Counted from the stretch's first letter, positions 33,355 to 44,624 are shown. The stretch: DNA of 64,000 bases from Brevibacterium permense (GCF_025506275.1 NZ_QYCP01000080.1:38455-102454); one strand, 5' to 3'. Notes: generated by a model not told the origin, from the sequence alone. Numbers and translations: made by a program.

Positions 33355-33374
33355 TGACTCCAGGACCATAAGCT

Positions 33375-33412
33375 GAAGAAGGCCAGAGGCGACACTGCCT
33401 CTGGCCTTCTTC
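33375..33412. terminator. Hairpin terminator after phoX
   Basis: GAAGAAGGCCAGAGGC (33375-33390) pairs perfectly with 33397-33412 around a GACACT loop, between the convergent phoX and VOC genes. Confidence 0.8.
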
Positions 33413-33443
33413 GACTCCGCAGTGCGTGCGGACTCTGATGTGC

Positions 33444-34085
33444 TCAGATGGTGACGGGGCCGTTCTCCGTGTTGAAGCTCACCGACATGATGCCCGGCGT
33501 CCCGTGGGGTGCGGACCAGTCGATGTTGATCTCAGAGATCGGCTTGGCATCCTGAGTGCCCAGCCAATCGCGCAGACGATCGCGGTCCCCGGCGATCTGC
33601 AGGGTGTCGATGTCGACGCCCTCATTCGTCTTGTACGTCGACGGGTGCTGCGAAGAGTCGGCGGACCACTTGATGAAGAACGGCAGCTGGGGATCGGCGA
33701 TGAGGCCCTTGACACCGATCTGCAGCCACCGAAGTTCCAAACCGGACTCCGGCGTGCGGTTTCCATCGACAGCCTTGCGCTCGAGGCGGGTTTCGACTGC
33801 GGTGAGATCGTCGACCGAGACGCACCAGCCCATCCAGCCGCCGCCGAGCTCGGAACGAGCTCGGACAGCCTGACCGAAGGGGGTCGAGAGAGCGGCCGGA
33901 TGCTCCAAGGCTTCCACGACTTCGAGGTAGTGGCCGTTCGCTAGGGGGAAGATGAGGTTTCTGGTGCCGAATCGAGGATGCACACCGCCGTCGTAGGGAG
34001 CCACTCCGAGCTTCTCCGCGATCCGCTCGGCGGTCGCACGATAGCCGTCAGGTTCACTGGCGTATGACACATGATCGAGTTTCAT
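33444..34085 (-). CDS. VOC family protein (glyoxalase-like domain)
   Basis: The 213-residue protein begins MKLDHVSYASEPDGYRATAE and has the glyoxalase-like layout with GTRNLIFPLANGHYLEVVEAL, where H and E are candidate metal ligands, and a second half with LIADPQLPFFIKWS. Members of this group are mostly uncharacterised dioxygenase- or isomerase-like proteins. ATG 34085 begins the domain directly. A candidate DtxR-type iron box lies 32-50 bases upstream. It is monocistronic and convergent with phoX. Confidence 0.82.
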   Translation of the reverse strand: MKLDHVSYASEPDGYRATAERIAEKLGVAPYDGGVHPRFGTRNLIFPLANGHYLEVVEALEHPAALSTPFGQAVRARSELGGGWMGWCVSVDDLTAVETRLERKAVDGNRTPESGLELRWLQIGVKGLIADPQLPFFIKWSADSSQHPSTYKTNEGVDIDTLQIAGDRDRLRDWLGTQDAKPISEINIDWSAPHGTPGIMSVSFNTENGPVTI

Positions 34086-34116
34086 GACTCGACAATCGCA
34101 TAACCTGGCTCACACT

Positions 34117-34135
34117 GCCCCTTAGGCTTACCTAA
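34117..34135 (-). promoter_or_regulatory. Candidate DtxR/IdeR iron box
   Basis: The right half CTTACCTAA (34127-34135) fits the iron-box half site fully, with 14 of 19 positions matching TWAGGTWAGSCTWACCTWA overall. CTTAGG-CTTA-CCTAAG (34121-34136) is also a short palindrome. It sits upstream of the minus-strand VOC gene. Only half is strong, so DtxR binding is uncertain. Confidence 0.35.
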
Positions 34136-34185
34136 GAAATCGTGATGGTCATCACGCTGCGGCCCCGGTCGGGGGCCAAAACGAA

Positions 34186-34213
34186 ACCGCCCGGATGTCA
34201 TCATCCGGGCGGT
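34186..34213 (-). terminator. Hairpin terminator after ppa
   Basis: ACCGCCCGGATG (34186-34197), loop TCAT, CATCCGGGCGGT (34202-34213): a perfect 12-bp stem downstream of the ppa stop. In the minus direction it is followed by CGTTTTGG. Confidence 0.8.
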
Positions 34214-34257
34214 CGCACACCAGCGCTGAGTTCACAGCACGGTGAGAGAGGAGGGGC

Positions 34258-34746
34258 TCAGTGGCCCTCGGCCTTGAACCGCTCGATCGAGGCGTTGATC
34301 TCGGCCTCGGCGGCTTCGCGGCCGGCCCAGCTCGAACCCTTGACGTACTTGCCGGGCTCGAGGTCCTTGTACCGGGAGAAGAAGTGTTCGATCGAGTCGA
34401 GCATGAACTTGTCCACATCCGAGATGTCGGTGTAGGAGTCCCAGCGAGGATCTCCGGCGGGCACGGCGAGGACCTTGTCGTCGCCTCCGGCCTCGTCTTC
34501 CATCTGGAACATGCCGATGGGGCGGATGTCGATGAGCACACCGGGGAACAGCGGCTCGGGCAGCAGCACGAGCACATCGAGAGGGTCGCCGTCGTTTCCG
34601 AGCGTGTCCTCGATATAGCCGTAATCGGCGGGGTACTGCATCGAGGTGTAGAGGTAGCGATCGAGCTTGACCCGACCGGTCTCGTGGTCGACTTCGTACT
34701 TGTTGCGGGACCCCTGGGGGATCTCGATTGTGGCCAGCAGTTCCAT
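34258..34746 (-). CDS. ppa: Inorganic pyrophosphatase
   Basis: The 162-residue cytosolic enzyme hydrolyses pyrophosphate and so drives biosynthetic reactions. Family I signatures are complete: [17 protein letters not shown] with the substrate-binding Lys and Arg, [25 protein letters not shown] with the metal-binding aspartates (DGDPLD), and [25 protein letters not shown] lies before ATG 34746. It is divergent from dacB, an arrangement conserved in Actinobacteria. A clear hairpin terminator follows the stop. Confidence 0.96.
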   Translation of the reverse strand: MELLATIEIPQGSRNKYEVDHETGRVKLDRYLYTSMQYPADYGYIEDTLGNDGDPLDVLVLLPEPLFPGVLIDIRPIGMFQMEDEAGGDDKVLAVPAGDPRWDSYTDISDVDKFMLDSIEHFFSRYKDLEPGKYVKGSSWAGREAAEAEINASIERFKAEGH

Positions 34747-34854
34747 AGTGCTCCTTCACGTTAGGGGTGCATCACTAGAATAGATGGTACAAGTCCCCGT
34801 CACCGCCCACCGACGGCGACCGCCTCACGGTCGTCGAGGAATGAGATCCTGCGT

Positions 34855-36348
34855 TTGAACGACACCGATGCGCCGCAGAACCCGTCGGACTCCGGCTCCC
34901 CGCGTCGCGACCGCAGAGAGGCGACCTCCCGGCGGAAGAAGGGCGGTGCGATCACCGCCGGGATCATCGTCCTCGCTCTCGGTGCCTATGCCGTCGTCGA
35001 CGCTTACGACCTCGTGCCCGGCCTGCCCAGCGTGCTGACCACCGAACCCCAGGTCGAGGTCCAGACCGTGCCCACTCCGCAGGCCCACGCCCAGCAGGTG
35101 CCCGCCCCCGCCTCGGCGGTCGGCGATTCCGCTCCTGTGCCCACACAGATCCCGAAGACGATCGACGCTGTGCTCAAGGATTCGAAGGTCAAGGGCTTCG
35201 GCCTCGAGGTCCGCGACGGGATCAGCGATGACGTCCTCTACGCGAAGGACGAGACGAAGCCGCGCACTCCCGCCTCCGTGACGAAGGTGCTCACAGCGGC
35301 CGCCTCCCTGTCCGCGATCGGCGGGGAGACACGCCTGGCGACGACGACGGACTTCGACGCGGAAACGAACACCCTGACGCTCACCGGCGGCGGCGATGTG
35401 CTCCTTTCGGACGGAGATTCGGACCCCGGTTCGGTCAACGGGCACGGGGGACTGCGGACCCTGGCCGAAGACACCGCGGCCGCACTCGAAGAGCAGAACA
35501 TCACCGAGGTGGCCCTCAACCTGGACACGAGCCGCTACGTGGGCGAGGACTTCGACTCCGGCTGGTCCCGGTCCGATATCGCCAAGGGCGTGATCACCCC
35601 GATCCAGCCGATCATGGTCGACACCGCCTACGTCGGGTCGAAGAACGCCGAATGGCGGGGCCGCAGTGAACACCCGGCCGAGGACGCGTTCTCGATCTTC
35701 GAAAAAGAGCTGAAGAAGGCCGGGATCACCGTCACCGGGGCGACCGAGCGGTCCGAATCCGAGACTCCGTCCGAGCCCGAGAACCCGAAGGAACTCGCCC
35801 GGGTGGAATCGGCGACGATCTCCGAGATCGTCGAATACGCGCTCGTGCACAGCGACAACGTCGTCGCCGAGATGCTCGGCAACGAGGTCGCCATCGCCCA
35901 GGGGCAGGACGGCAGCCTCGAGAACGGTCCCAAGGCGGTCCTGGAGGCCCTCGGCGAATCCGTCGATCTCGGGCGCACCCACCTCGTCGACACCTCGGGG
36001 CTGTCCTATGACAACCGGATAGCCCCGCACGATCTCACGACTGTCCTGCAGGCCTCGGTCGTCGCCGATGACTCGCTGGCCGGGCTCGTCAGCTACTTCC
36101 CCGTCGGCGGACTGACCGGCACCCTGCACGACCGATTCCTCGACGAGAGGAACGCCTCAGGGGTGGTGCACGCGAAGACCGGAACGCTGTCGACTGTGAC
36201 CTCCCTGGCCGGGGGAGTGCTCGACGCGGAAGGCCGCTACCTCGTATTCTCCATCCAGATCGACGACGTGGATAAGGACAAGATCTTGGAAGCCAGAAAG
36301 ACCGTGGACGATATCGTCACAGCCCTCGCGAACTGCGGCTGCCGATGA
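34855..36348 (+). CDS. dacB: D-alanyl-D-alanine carboxypeptidase/endopeptidase (PBP4 family)
   Basis: The 497-residue serine peptidase trims peptidoglycan stems outside the membrane. An N-terminal basic tail precedes one membrane anchor (ITAGIIVLALGAYAVVDAY). Penicillin-binding motifs are S-V-T-K in TPASVTKVLTAAASL (active serine near residue 141), S-D-N in LVHSDNVVAEML and K-T-G in VHAKTGTLSTVTSL. A typical PBP4 insert domain lies between the first two motifs. The start is a TTG at 34855, with GAGGA rather far upstream, so the exact start is uncertain. The stop overlaps the next gene (ATGA). Confidence 0.9.
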   Translation: MNDTDAPQNPSDSGSPRRDRREATSRRKKGGAITAGIIVLALGAYAVVDAYDLVPGLPSVLTTEPQVEVQTVPTPQAHAQQVPAPASAVGDSAPVPTQIPKTIDAVLKDSKVKGFGLEVRDGISDDVLYAKDETKPRTPASVTKVLTAAASLSAIGGETRLATTTDFDAETNTLTLTGGGDVLLSDGDSDPGSVNGHGGLRTLAEDTAAALEEQNITEVALNLDTSRYVGEDFDSGWSRSDIAKGVITPIQPIMVDTAYVGSKNAEWRGRSEHPAEDAFSIFEKELKKAGITVTGATERSESETPSEPENPKELARVESATISEIVEYALVHSDNVVAEMLGNEVAIAQGQDGSLENGPKAVLEALGESVDLGRTHLVDTSGLSYDNRIAPHDLTTVLQASVVADDSLAGLVSYFPVGGLTGTLHDRFLDERNASGVVHAKTGTLSTVTSLAGGVLDAEGRYLVFSIQIDDVDKDKILEARKTVDDIVTALANCGCR

Positions 36349-37361
36349 TCATCGACGAGAACTTCGCCGCCCGCACCGCCCGTGAGCTCGTCTCCGCGGC
36401 AAAGGTCCCCGAACCGGGTGTGCTCGACGGACTCGTCGAGGGGATGAAGGACAATGCGCTGACGGCTCAGGACCTCGTGCTCGACTCGTTTCTGCTGCCG
36501 CAGGAGCACGCCGATGATGTGCGCGGCCGGCTCGCCGCCGGTTCCGTGCTCGTCCTCGACCAGGTCAGCTGGGTCAAAGCCAACGCACAGTCCGTCAATG
36601 GAATGCTCGACGAGGCGGCCCTGCCCGCCCCGGTCAGTCCCGCCACCGCGAAGGCCGGCGCCGTCGAGGTCGCCGGGGTGCTCTCACTCCTGTCGACTCG
36701 CGTGCTCGGCCAGTTCGACCCCTTCGCCGTGGAGACGGGACGGCTGATGTTCGTCGCCCCCGCCGTGCTCATCGCCGAGAGGGCCATGGACGTCGATCCG
36801 CGTGACTTCCGCATGTGGGTCGCCCTCCACGAAGCCACCCACCAAGTGCAGTTCGCGACCGCGCCCTGGCTGCGCGAACATATGCGCACCCTGCTCTCCG
36901 GAGCCGTGTCGACCCGACTGACGATGCCGGGAGTCGGCGGGATCGTCGACCTGTTCGCCACCCTCGGCCGCATCGTCAAGGGCGAGGCCAGCATCATCGA
37001 CCTCATCCGTGACGAGAATATGCGCACTGCACTCGACGAGGCCACCGCGATCCTGTCCCTGCTCGAAGGCCACGCCGATGTCGTCATGGACGAAGTGGGC
37101 GCCGGTGCCATCCCGAGCGTGCGCCAGCTGCGCCGCAAATTCGAGGCTCGCCGCGATGCCGCCCAAGGCGGGTTCCTGACGAATCTGCTCGGAATGGACC
37201 TCAAACTCGCCCAGTATCGCGACGGAGCGAAGTTCGTCCGTGCCGTCCGCCGCGAGGTCGGACAGAAGGGCTTCTCCCGCATCTATGCCGAACCCGCGAA
37301 CCTGCCGCGCACGGCTGAAATCCACGAACCGCAGCTCTGGCTCGACCGTGTCCACGGCTGA
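36345..37361 (+). CDS. Zinc-dependent metalloprotease, DUF2342 family
   Basis: The 338-residue protein contains HEATHQVQF (HExxH zinc motif, near residue 167) and downstream LLEGHADVVMDEVG, matching the DUF2342/coenzyme F420-associated protease family that sits between dacB and tilS in Actinobacteria. Its substrate is unknown. ATG 36345 overlaps the dacB stop, so the two are translationally coupled. The 3' end overlaps the likely GTG start of tilS by 14 bases. Confidence 0.88.
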   Translation: MIIDENFAARTARELVSAAKVPEPGVLDGLVEGMKDNALTAQDLVLDSFLLPQEHADDVRGRLAAGSVLVLDQVSWVKANAQSVNGMLDEAALPAPVSPATAKAGAVEVAGVLSLLSTRVLGQFDPFAVETGRLMFVAPAVLIAERAMDVDPRDFRMWVALHEATHQVQFATAPWLREHMRTLLSGAVSTRLTMPGVGGIVDLFATLGRIVKGEASIIDLIRDENMRTALDEATAILSLLEGHADVVMDEVGAGAIPSVRQLRRKFEARRDAAQGGFLTNLLGMDLKLAQYRDGAKFVRAVRREVGQKGFSRIYAEPANLPRTAEIHEPQLWLDRVHG

Positions 37362-38370
37362 GGGGCCGCGCAGCGCATCTTCGCCGAGGCGGCCGACTCT
37401 CGACCCGGCCAGCGCAGCCATCCGCAATGCCGTGCGCGCAGCGCTCGCCGTCGCAGGAGCGTCTGTCCCGGGCCTCATCGTGGCAGTGTCCGGGGGAGCG
37501 GATTCGATGGCGCTGCTCCACGCGACCGCATTTCTCCATCGTCGCGGTGAGATCCGGGCCCGCGCCGTCACCGTCGACCACGGCCTGCAGACCGTCACCG
37601 CCGAGGTGGCCGACCGGGTTGCTGTCACCGCCGAATCCTGGGGCGTGCCGGCCGAGGTGATGAGGGTGAGCATCGATGCCGGCGAGGAGGGCCTCGAGGC
37701 GGCGGCGCGCACCGCCCGCTACGCGGCCCTCGAAACCACTCGGGCCGCGGCCGGAGCCGACTGGATTCTCACCGCCCATACCCGCAGCGACCAGGCAGAG
37801 ACCGTTCTGCTCGGCCTCATGCGCGGATCGGGCACCCGGTCCCTGGCCGGGATGAGCCCGCTGGCCGGTCGCCTCATGCGTCCCCTGCTCGGCCTCGACC
37901 GAGACCAGACCGAAGCGTCCTGTCAGGCACAGGGCATCGAGATCTGGAACGATCCGATGAACGCCGACACCGCGTTCACCCGAGTCCGGGCCCGGCAGCT
38001 GCTGGCCGGACTCGAAGCCGATCTCGGCCAACCGATCACCGCGAACCTTGCCCGCACCGCCGACCTCTGCCGAGCCGACGCCGATTTCATCGATGCCCAC
38101 GCCGAGGCGGCAGGGCAGATGATCCGCGGAGCTGCCTCGGTGCCGGTGGAGGTCTTCACTGCACTCGACGATGCCGTGCTCAGCCGAGTCGTGCGCGACT
38201 GGGTGATCTCACTCGGCGTGCCCGGACAGAACCTCGGAGCGGTGCGGGTCGCCGAACTCTGCGCGCTCATCCGCGACCGCAGTCGCGGTCGACTGTCCCT
38301 GCCCGGGGACACGGAAGTCGTCGTCTCCGACGGTCGGGCCGTGTTCCAGCCCGCCGCGAAGGCCCGCTGA
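37348..38370 (+). CDS. tilS: tRNA(Ile)-lysidine synthetase
   Basis: This enzyme attaches lysine to C34 of the CAU-anticodon tRNA(Ile), changing its decoding to AUA. The PP-loop is AVSGGADSMALLH, followed by VTVDHGLQ and LTAHTRSDQAETVLLGLMRGSGTRSLAGM, with RARQLL and the C-terminal domain. GTG 37348, inside the preceding gene, gives 340 residues; the conserved domain starts near residue 30. It ends convergent with an amidohydrolase gene. In most relatives hpt follows directly; here two genes intervene. Confidence 0.92.
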   Translation: MSTAEGPRSASSPRRPTLDPASAAIRNAVRAALAVAGASVPGLIVAVSGGADSMALLHATAFLHRRGEIRARAVTVDHGLQTVTAEVADRVAVTAESWGVPAEVMRVSIDAGEEGLEAAARTARYAALETTRAAAGADWILTAHTRSDQAETVLLGLMRGSGTRSLAGMSPLAGRLMRPLLGLDRDQTEASCQAQGIEIWNDPMNADTAFTRVRARQLLAGLEADLGQPITANLARTADLCRADADFIDAHAEAAGQMIRGAASVPVEVFTALDDAVLSRVVRDWVISLGVPGQNLGAVRVAELCALIRDRSRGRLSLPGDTEVVVSDGRAVFQPAAKAR

Positions 38371-38378
38371 GACTCAGC
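38366..38378. terminator. Palindrome spanning two convergent stop codons
   Basis: GCTGAG-A-CTCAGC includes the tilS stop (38368-38370) and the complementary stop of the amidohydrolase gene (38374-38376). It is the only hairpin between the two genes, so termination may be weak. Confidence 0.35.
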
Positions 38379-39648
38379 TCAGCCGCGGCCCGCCTGCCAT
38401 TTCGCCGCCGGAGGCGATGAGTCGACCGCTCTTGAACACATCTCTGTCCCGTGGGCAGTCCATGATCGCCGAGGTGACCGTGTCGGCGTCGACGAGCACG
38501 AAGTCGGCGGGAGCGCCCACCGCCAGACCGAACCGGGAATCGTCGACCAGAGCCGAACCGTCGGGACGAGCACCGGCCATGACCTGCGCTCCTCCGCGTG
38601 AGGCGATGTCGAGACAGCCTTCGATATCTGCGTCTGCACGGAACCCGTTCGTGAACGCCAGCTGCCAGGTCCGGCGCAGCAGATCGCCGTCACCATAGGG
38701 ACTCCAGTAGTCCCGCTGACCGTCCTCGCCGAGCCCCAGAGCCATTCGGCGCTCACGGACGAGTCCCTGCGGCAGCGCACCCTTGGCCGGGGCAACGGTC
38801 GTCAGGGCCACTCCCACCTCGGCGAGGACATCGAGGATCCGAGCGACCTCGGGTTCCGGGTTCGTGTTGAGCGCGAAGGCATGGGAGACCGTGACCTGCC
38901 CGGCCATGCCCGCGGCTCGAGTACGCGCAGCGATCTCCTCGAGCGTGAAGAGTCCCGCGGTGCCCGCCTCGTGGAGGTGGACGTCGATGCCCTTGCCGTG
39001 CTTCTCAGCCAGGCCGAAGACGACATCGAGGTGGGAGACCGGATCCCGGTCGTAGAGCAGCGGATCGAGTCCGCCGACGAGGTCCGCGCCCTCGCTTAGA
39101 GCCGCATCGAGCAGCTCTTCGGCGCCCTGCTCGTGCACGATTCCGGCCTGCGGGAACGCGACGATCTGGAAGTCGAGGACATCGGCATGAGCCTCGAGCG
39201 CGGCCCTGACCCCGTGGAAGCGCTCGAGACCGCAGTCGGCATCGACCTGTGCGTGTGAGCGGATGCGCGTGCCTCCGGAAGCGATGATTTTCGCAATTGC
39301 GTACGCGGCCTGATCGGCGACGCTGCGCTCGCCCTGCCGCCAGTTCTCGCGGTCGTTCATGATGTACCCGTGCAGAGTGCCGTCGGCGGTGTGCGGACGG
39401 AACGTCTGGCCCATCCGATTCGAATCCAGATGAGCGTGGACATCGCCGAGGCCAGGCAGCAGGATCCGCCCCGCCCCGTCGATGACCTCGGCCCCGGTCG
39501 ATGTCGTCCCGGCCGCCGGCGGCGCGGAATCGGGGGTGGCATCCTCGGTGGGGGAGAATCGAGAGAACCGTCCCTCGGTGATCTCGACGTCGACGGCGGG
39601 AGCATCGGGGGTGCGTGGGAACAGGCGCACATTCTTCACAACGATCAT
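38374..39648 (-). CDS. Amidohydrolase (cytosine deaminase-like)
   Basis: The 424-residue metal-dependent hydrolase has LPGLGDVHAHLDSNRMG (H-x-H), GTRIRSHAQVD, GIDVHLHEAG and VTVSHAFAL with the usual metal-ligand order, and RDYWSPYGDGDLLRRTWQLA as in cytosine/atrazine-type deaminases. It probably deaminates or hydrolyses a nitrogen heterocycle in the cytosol; the substrate is unknown. It is divergent from a CynX-type transporter with a GGTATACC palindrome in between, and the pair looks like an inserted catabolic unit between tilS and hpt. Confidence 0.88.
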   Translation of the reverse strand: MIVVKNVRLFPRTPDAPAVDVEITEGRFSRFSPTEDATPDSAPPAAGTTSTGAEVIDGAGRILLPGLGDVHAHLDSNRMGQTFRPHTADGTLHGYIMNDRENWRQGERSVADQAAYAIAKIIASGGTRIRSHAQVDADCGLERFHGVRAALEAHADVLDFQIVAFPQAGIVHEQGAEELLDAALSEGADLVGGLDPLLYDRDPVSHLDVVFGLAEKHGKGIDVHLHEAGTAGLFTLEEIAARTRAAGMAGQVTVSHAFALNTNPEPEVARILDVLAEVGVALTTVAPAKGALPQGLVRERRMALGLGEDGQRDYWSPYGDGDLLRRTWQLAFTNGFRADADIEGCLDIASRGGAQVMAGARPDGSALVDDSRFGLAVGAPADFVLVDADTVTSAIMDCPRDRDVFKSGRLIASGGEMAGGPRLS

Positions 39649-39672
39649 GTGCTCAGCCTACGACCCTCAAAC

Positions 39673-39680
39673 GGTATACC
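39673..39680. promoter_or_regulatory. GGTATACC palindrome in a divergent promoter
   Basis: The 8-bp palindrome lies 25 bases upstream of the amidohydrolase start, between it and the MFS gene. It shares the GTATAC core with the sites at 1004-1025 and could be a GntR-type site. Short, so chance is possible. Confidence 0.3.
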
Positions 39681-39764
39681 ATCGGAAGCTGTGCCCGTCT
39701 GCGTGCCTCTATGGGCTCGCGGCCCGCGCGCACGACGACTACAGCGATCTGAAAGGATGAGGCC

Positions 39765-41036
39765 ATGACGACATCGCCCGTGCAGGGATTCCGACGCAAC
39801 CGCGGCCTCGATGTTCTGGCCCTGGCCTGCCTCGTCCTCATCGCCGCGTCGCTGCGCCCAGCCGCCTCCTCCCTGGGGCCCGTGCTCTCCGAAGTCAGCG
39901 ACGGATTCTCCCTGGCCGAATGGCAGACCGGTCTGCTCACGGCTCTCCCGGGACTCGTGTTCGCCATCTGCGGCATCATCGCCGTACCCCTGCTCAAGCG
40001 CCTCGGTCTGTTCTCCGCTCTGGCCCTGAGCGCCGCCCTCATCGTGGCAGGCATCGGTCTGCGCGCCATCGTCACCGAATGGGTGGCCTTCGCTCTGCTC
40101 ACGGCCCTCGCCCTGGCCGGAATGTCGATCGGCAACGTCATCCTGCCGGTCTACGTCAAGTCCCGCTTCCCGCACCGGCCCACCCTGGGCGCGACGACAT
40201 TCACGGTCTCGCTCGGCCTCGGATCGATGCTGCCCTCGCTGCTGACTGCGCCCCTGGCCGAACAGTTCGGCGGGTGGCGCTTCGGTCTCGGCTTCTGGCT
40301 GGTTCTGCCCTTGTCTGCGCTCATCACCTGGACGGTGCTGCGGTCACTGAAGTCAGTGCCCGTCCTCTCCGGACAGGCCGCAGAGCCCGGAGGGCAGCAG
40401 GAGGAGGCGTCGCGTCGGCGAGCGGTCTTCACCTCACCCAAGGCGCGGTATATGGCCATGTTCTTCGGCCTCCAATCGGCCAATGCCTATCTCCAGTTCG
40501 GATGGCTGCCGCAGATCTACCGCGACGCCGGACTCGACCCCTTCCTCGCCGGGATCATGCTCACGATCGTCACCTTCGGCGGTCTGCCCGGCGGATTCCT
40601 CGCCCCGCAGATCATCGTCCGGGGCATCGCGCCGCGCGCCTTCCTCGTCTCCTTCGGGGCCAGCGCCGTCGCCGGCTATACCGGATTGCTGCTCAGCCCG
40701 GTCAGCCTCCCCTGGCTGTGGGCAGCTCTGCTCGGATACGGCGGATTCGCGTTCCCCGCCGCGCTGGCGCTCATCACCTCCCGCACTCGCGAGGTCTCCG
40801 TCACCGCTTCGACTTCGGCGTTCGTCCAGTCCTCGGGCTATGTGCTCGCCGCACTGTGCCCCCTGGCCGTGGGCGGACTGCTCGGCGTCAGCGGCGGCTG
40901 GCCGGTGCCGCTGTGGTTCATGGTCATCATCTCCGCGCTCATGGCGATCACCGGTTGGCTGTCGGCCGGTCCGGGGACCGTCGACGACGAACTGGCACCG
41001 ACATCCGGGCCCACTGGCACCGGTGAGGCAAAGTGA
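39765..41036 (+). CDS. MFS transporter, CynX/NimT family
   Basis: This predicted 423-residue, 12-helix transporter begins with ALACLVLIAASLRPAASSLGPVLSEV, the R-P-A/S signature of cyanate/nitroimidazole-type MFS proteins (arginine in helix 1). Further segments FAICGIIAVPLLKRLG and GMSIGNVILPVYVKSRFP are typical. Family members export or import small nitrogen compounds such as 2-nitroimidazole or cyanate. Linked divergently to an amidohydrolase, it probably moves that enzyme's substrate. The hpt gene follows on the same strand after 47 bases. Confidence 0.88.
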   Translation: MTTSPVQGFRRNRGLDVLALACLVLIAASLRPAASSLGPVLSEVSDGFSLAEWQTGLLTALPGLVFAICGIIAVPLLKRLGLFSALALSAALIVAGIGLRAIVTEWVAFALLTALALAGMSIGNVILPVYVKSRFPHRPTLGATTFTVSLGLGSMLPSLLTAPLAEQFGGWRFGLGFWLVLPLSALITWTVLRSLKSVPVLSGQAAEPGGQQEEASRRRAVFTSPKARYMAMFFGLQSANAYLQFGWLPQIYRDAGLDPFLAGIMLTIVTFGGLPGGFLAPQIIVRGIAPRAFLVSFGASAVAGYTGLLLSPVSLPWLWAALLGYGGFAFPAALALITSRTREVSVTASTSAFVQSSGYVLAALCPLAVGGLLGVSGGWPVPLWFMVIISALMAITGWLSAGPGTVDDELAPTSGPTGTGEAK

Positions 41037-41083
41037 CCCATAATGGAATCTCCAGGACCCGCATCTGAGGAGAATCGACACTC

Positions 41084-41635
41084 GTGGACATCAACGATCT
41101 CGGCAATGACATCGAAAAAGTACTCGTCTCGGAAGAGCAGATAGCCGCACGACTCGTTGAACTGGCCGCCGCCATCGATGCAGACTACAAAGGCAAGGAC
41201 ATCCTCCTCGTCGGCGTCCTCAAAGGCGCCGTCATGGTCATGGCCGACCTCGCCCGCGCCCTGCACTCACCGGTGACGATGGACTGGATGGCCGTGTCCT
41301 CCTACGGTTCGGGCACCAAGTCCTCCGGCGTCGTGCGGATCCTCAAGGACCTCGACACCGACCTCACCGATCGTCACGTCCTCATCGTCGAAGACATCAT
41401 CGACTCCGGCCTCACCCTGTCCTGGCTGGTCCAGAACCTGCGCACCCGCGGAGCTGCCACCGTCGAGATCTGCACCATGCTGCGCAAACCCGAAGCCGTC
41501 AAGGTCGACATCGACGTCAAGTACGTCGGCTTCGACGTGCCCAACGAATTCGTCATCGGCTACGGCCTCGACTATGCGGAGAAGTACCGCAATGTGCCGT
41601 TCGTGGCGACCCTGGCTCAGCACGTCTACAGCTGA
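41084..41635 (+). CDS. hpt: Hypoxanthine phosphoribosyltransferase
   Basis: The 183-residue purine salvage enzyme makes IMP or GMP from hypoxanthine or guanine and PRPP. The PRPP-binding motif is HVLIVEDIIDSGLTLSWL; the flexible loop SSYGSG and the FDVPNEFVIGYGLDYAEKYRN purine-binding C-terminus are present. Start is GTG 41084 with GAGGAGAA upstream. It precedes ftsH as in most Actinobacteria. Confidence 0.95.
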   Translation: MDINDLGNDIEKVLVSEEQIAARLVELAAAIDADYKGKDILLVGVLKGAVMVMADLARALHSPVTMDWMAVSSYGSGTKSSGVVRILKDLDTDLTDRHVLIVEDIIDSGLTLSWLVQNLRTRGAATVEICTMLRKPEAVKVDIDVKYVGFDVPNEFVIGYGLDYAEKYRNVPFVATLAQHVYS

Positions 41636-41744
41636 GTCCACTGGCACCGCTTTTTACGCCCGCGGCGAACCCGGGCTGAGTCCGGGGCGTGTGACGGAAT
41701 AGATTCGGCACGCATTCGGGCTATAGGGGTGCGAAGTACTAGGC

Positions 41745-41801
41745 TGTGGGGGATGTTCCCAGGCAGCCTCGGTAGCCTGAAACGGTTGCCCACATCTTTT
41801 T
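41745..41801 (+). promoter_or_regulatory. Structured ftsH leader with terminator-like T run
   Basis: TGTGGG (41745-41750) can pair with CCCACA (41789-41794) around an inner CAGGC/GCCTG stem (41760-41779), and GATGT can alternatively pair with ACATC. CTTTTTCC follows directly, a rare T run in this DNA, just before GAGAGG and the ftsH start. Attenuation is inferred. Confidence 0.4.
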
Positions 41802-41814
41802 CCTGAGAGGACTT

Positions 41815-44000
<2,186 letters not shown>

Positions 44001-44001
<1 letters not shown>

Positions 44002-44624
44002 TGGCCGATATCGAAGAGGTCTCCGCCGGTCTCGGCCCCGCCCCCGCAGGGCAGGACAACAAGGTCGACCAGGAGCGCATCGCCGCTGCCGTCCGTGAGA
44101 TCCTCATCGCAGTCGGCGAAGACCCCGACCGGGAAGGTCTCGTCGAGACTCCCGGCCGAGTGGCTCGAGCCTATGAGGAGATCTTCGCGGGACTCCACCG
44201 CGACCCGGCCGAAGTCCTCGGCGTCACCTTCGACATCAGCCACGAGGAACTCGTCCTCGTCCGCGATATCGACCTCTACTCGACCTGCGAACACCACCTC
44301 GTGCCCTTCCACGGAGTCGCCCACATCGGCTACATCCCGAGCAAGAACGGCAAGGTCACGGGACTGTCGAAACTGGCCCGCCTCGTCGAGATCTACGCAC
44401 GGCGCCCCCAGGTGCAGGAACGCCTGACCTCACAGATCGCCGACGCGCTCGTCGATCATCTGGAACCGCAGGGCGTCATCGTCGTCGTGGAAGCCGAGCA
44501 CCTGTGCATGACCATGCGCGGAGTGCGCAAGCCCGGAGCCTCGACGATCACCTCGGCCGTGCGCGGGCAGCTGCGCGAAAGCGCCTCCCGAGCAGAAGCG
44601 ATGAGTCTCATCCTCGGTCGCTGA
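44001..44624 (+). CDS. folE: GTP cyclohydrolase I
   Basis: The 207-residue enzyme converts GTP to dihydroneopterin triphosphate, the first folate step. Signatures: [38 protein letters not shown] with the zinc ligands Cys and His, [23 protein letters not shown] and [16 protein letters not shown] with the third zinc cysteine. ATG 44001 shares its A with the ftsH stop. It opens the folE-folP-folBK series. Confidence 0.96.

Noticed and set aside
39673..39680. Assigning GGTATACC to the GntR regulator encoded at 2608-3252
   Set aside because: An 8-base palindrome about 36 kb away is too short to link to that regulator; kept only as a low-confidence site.
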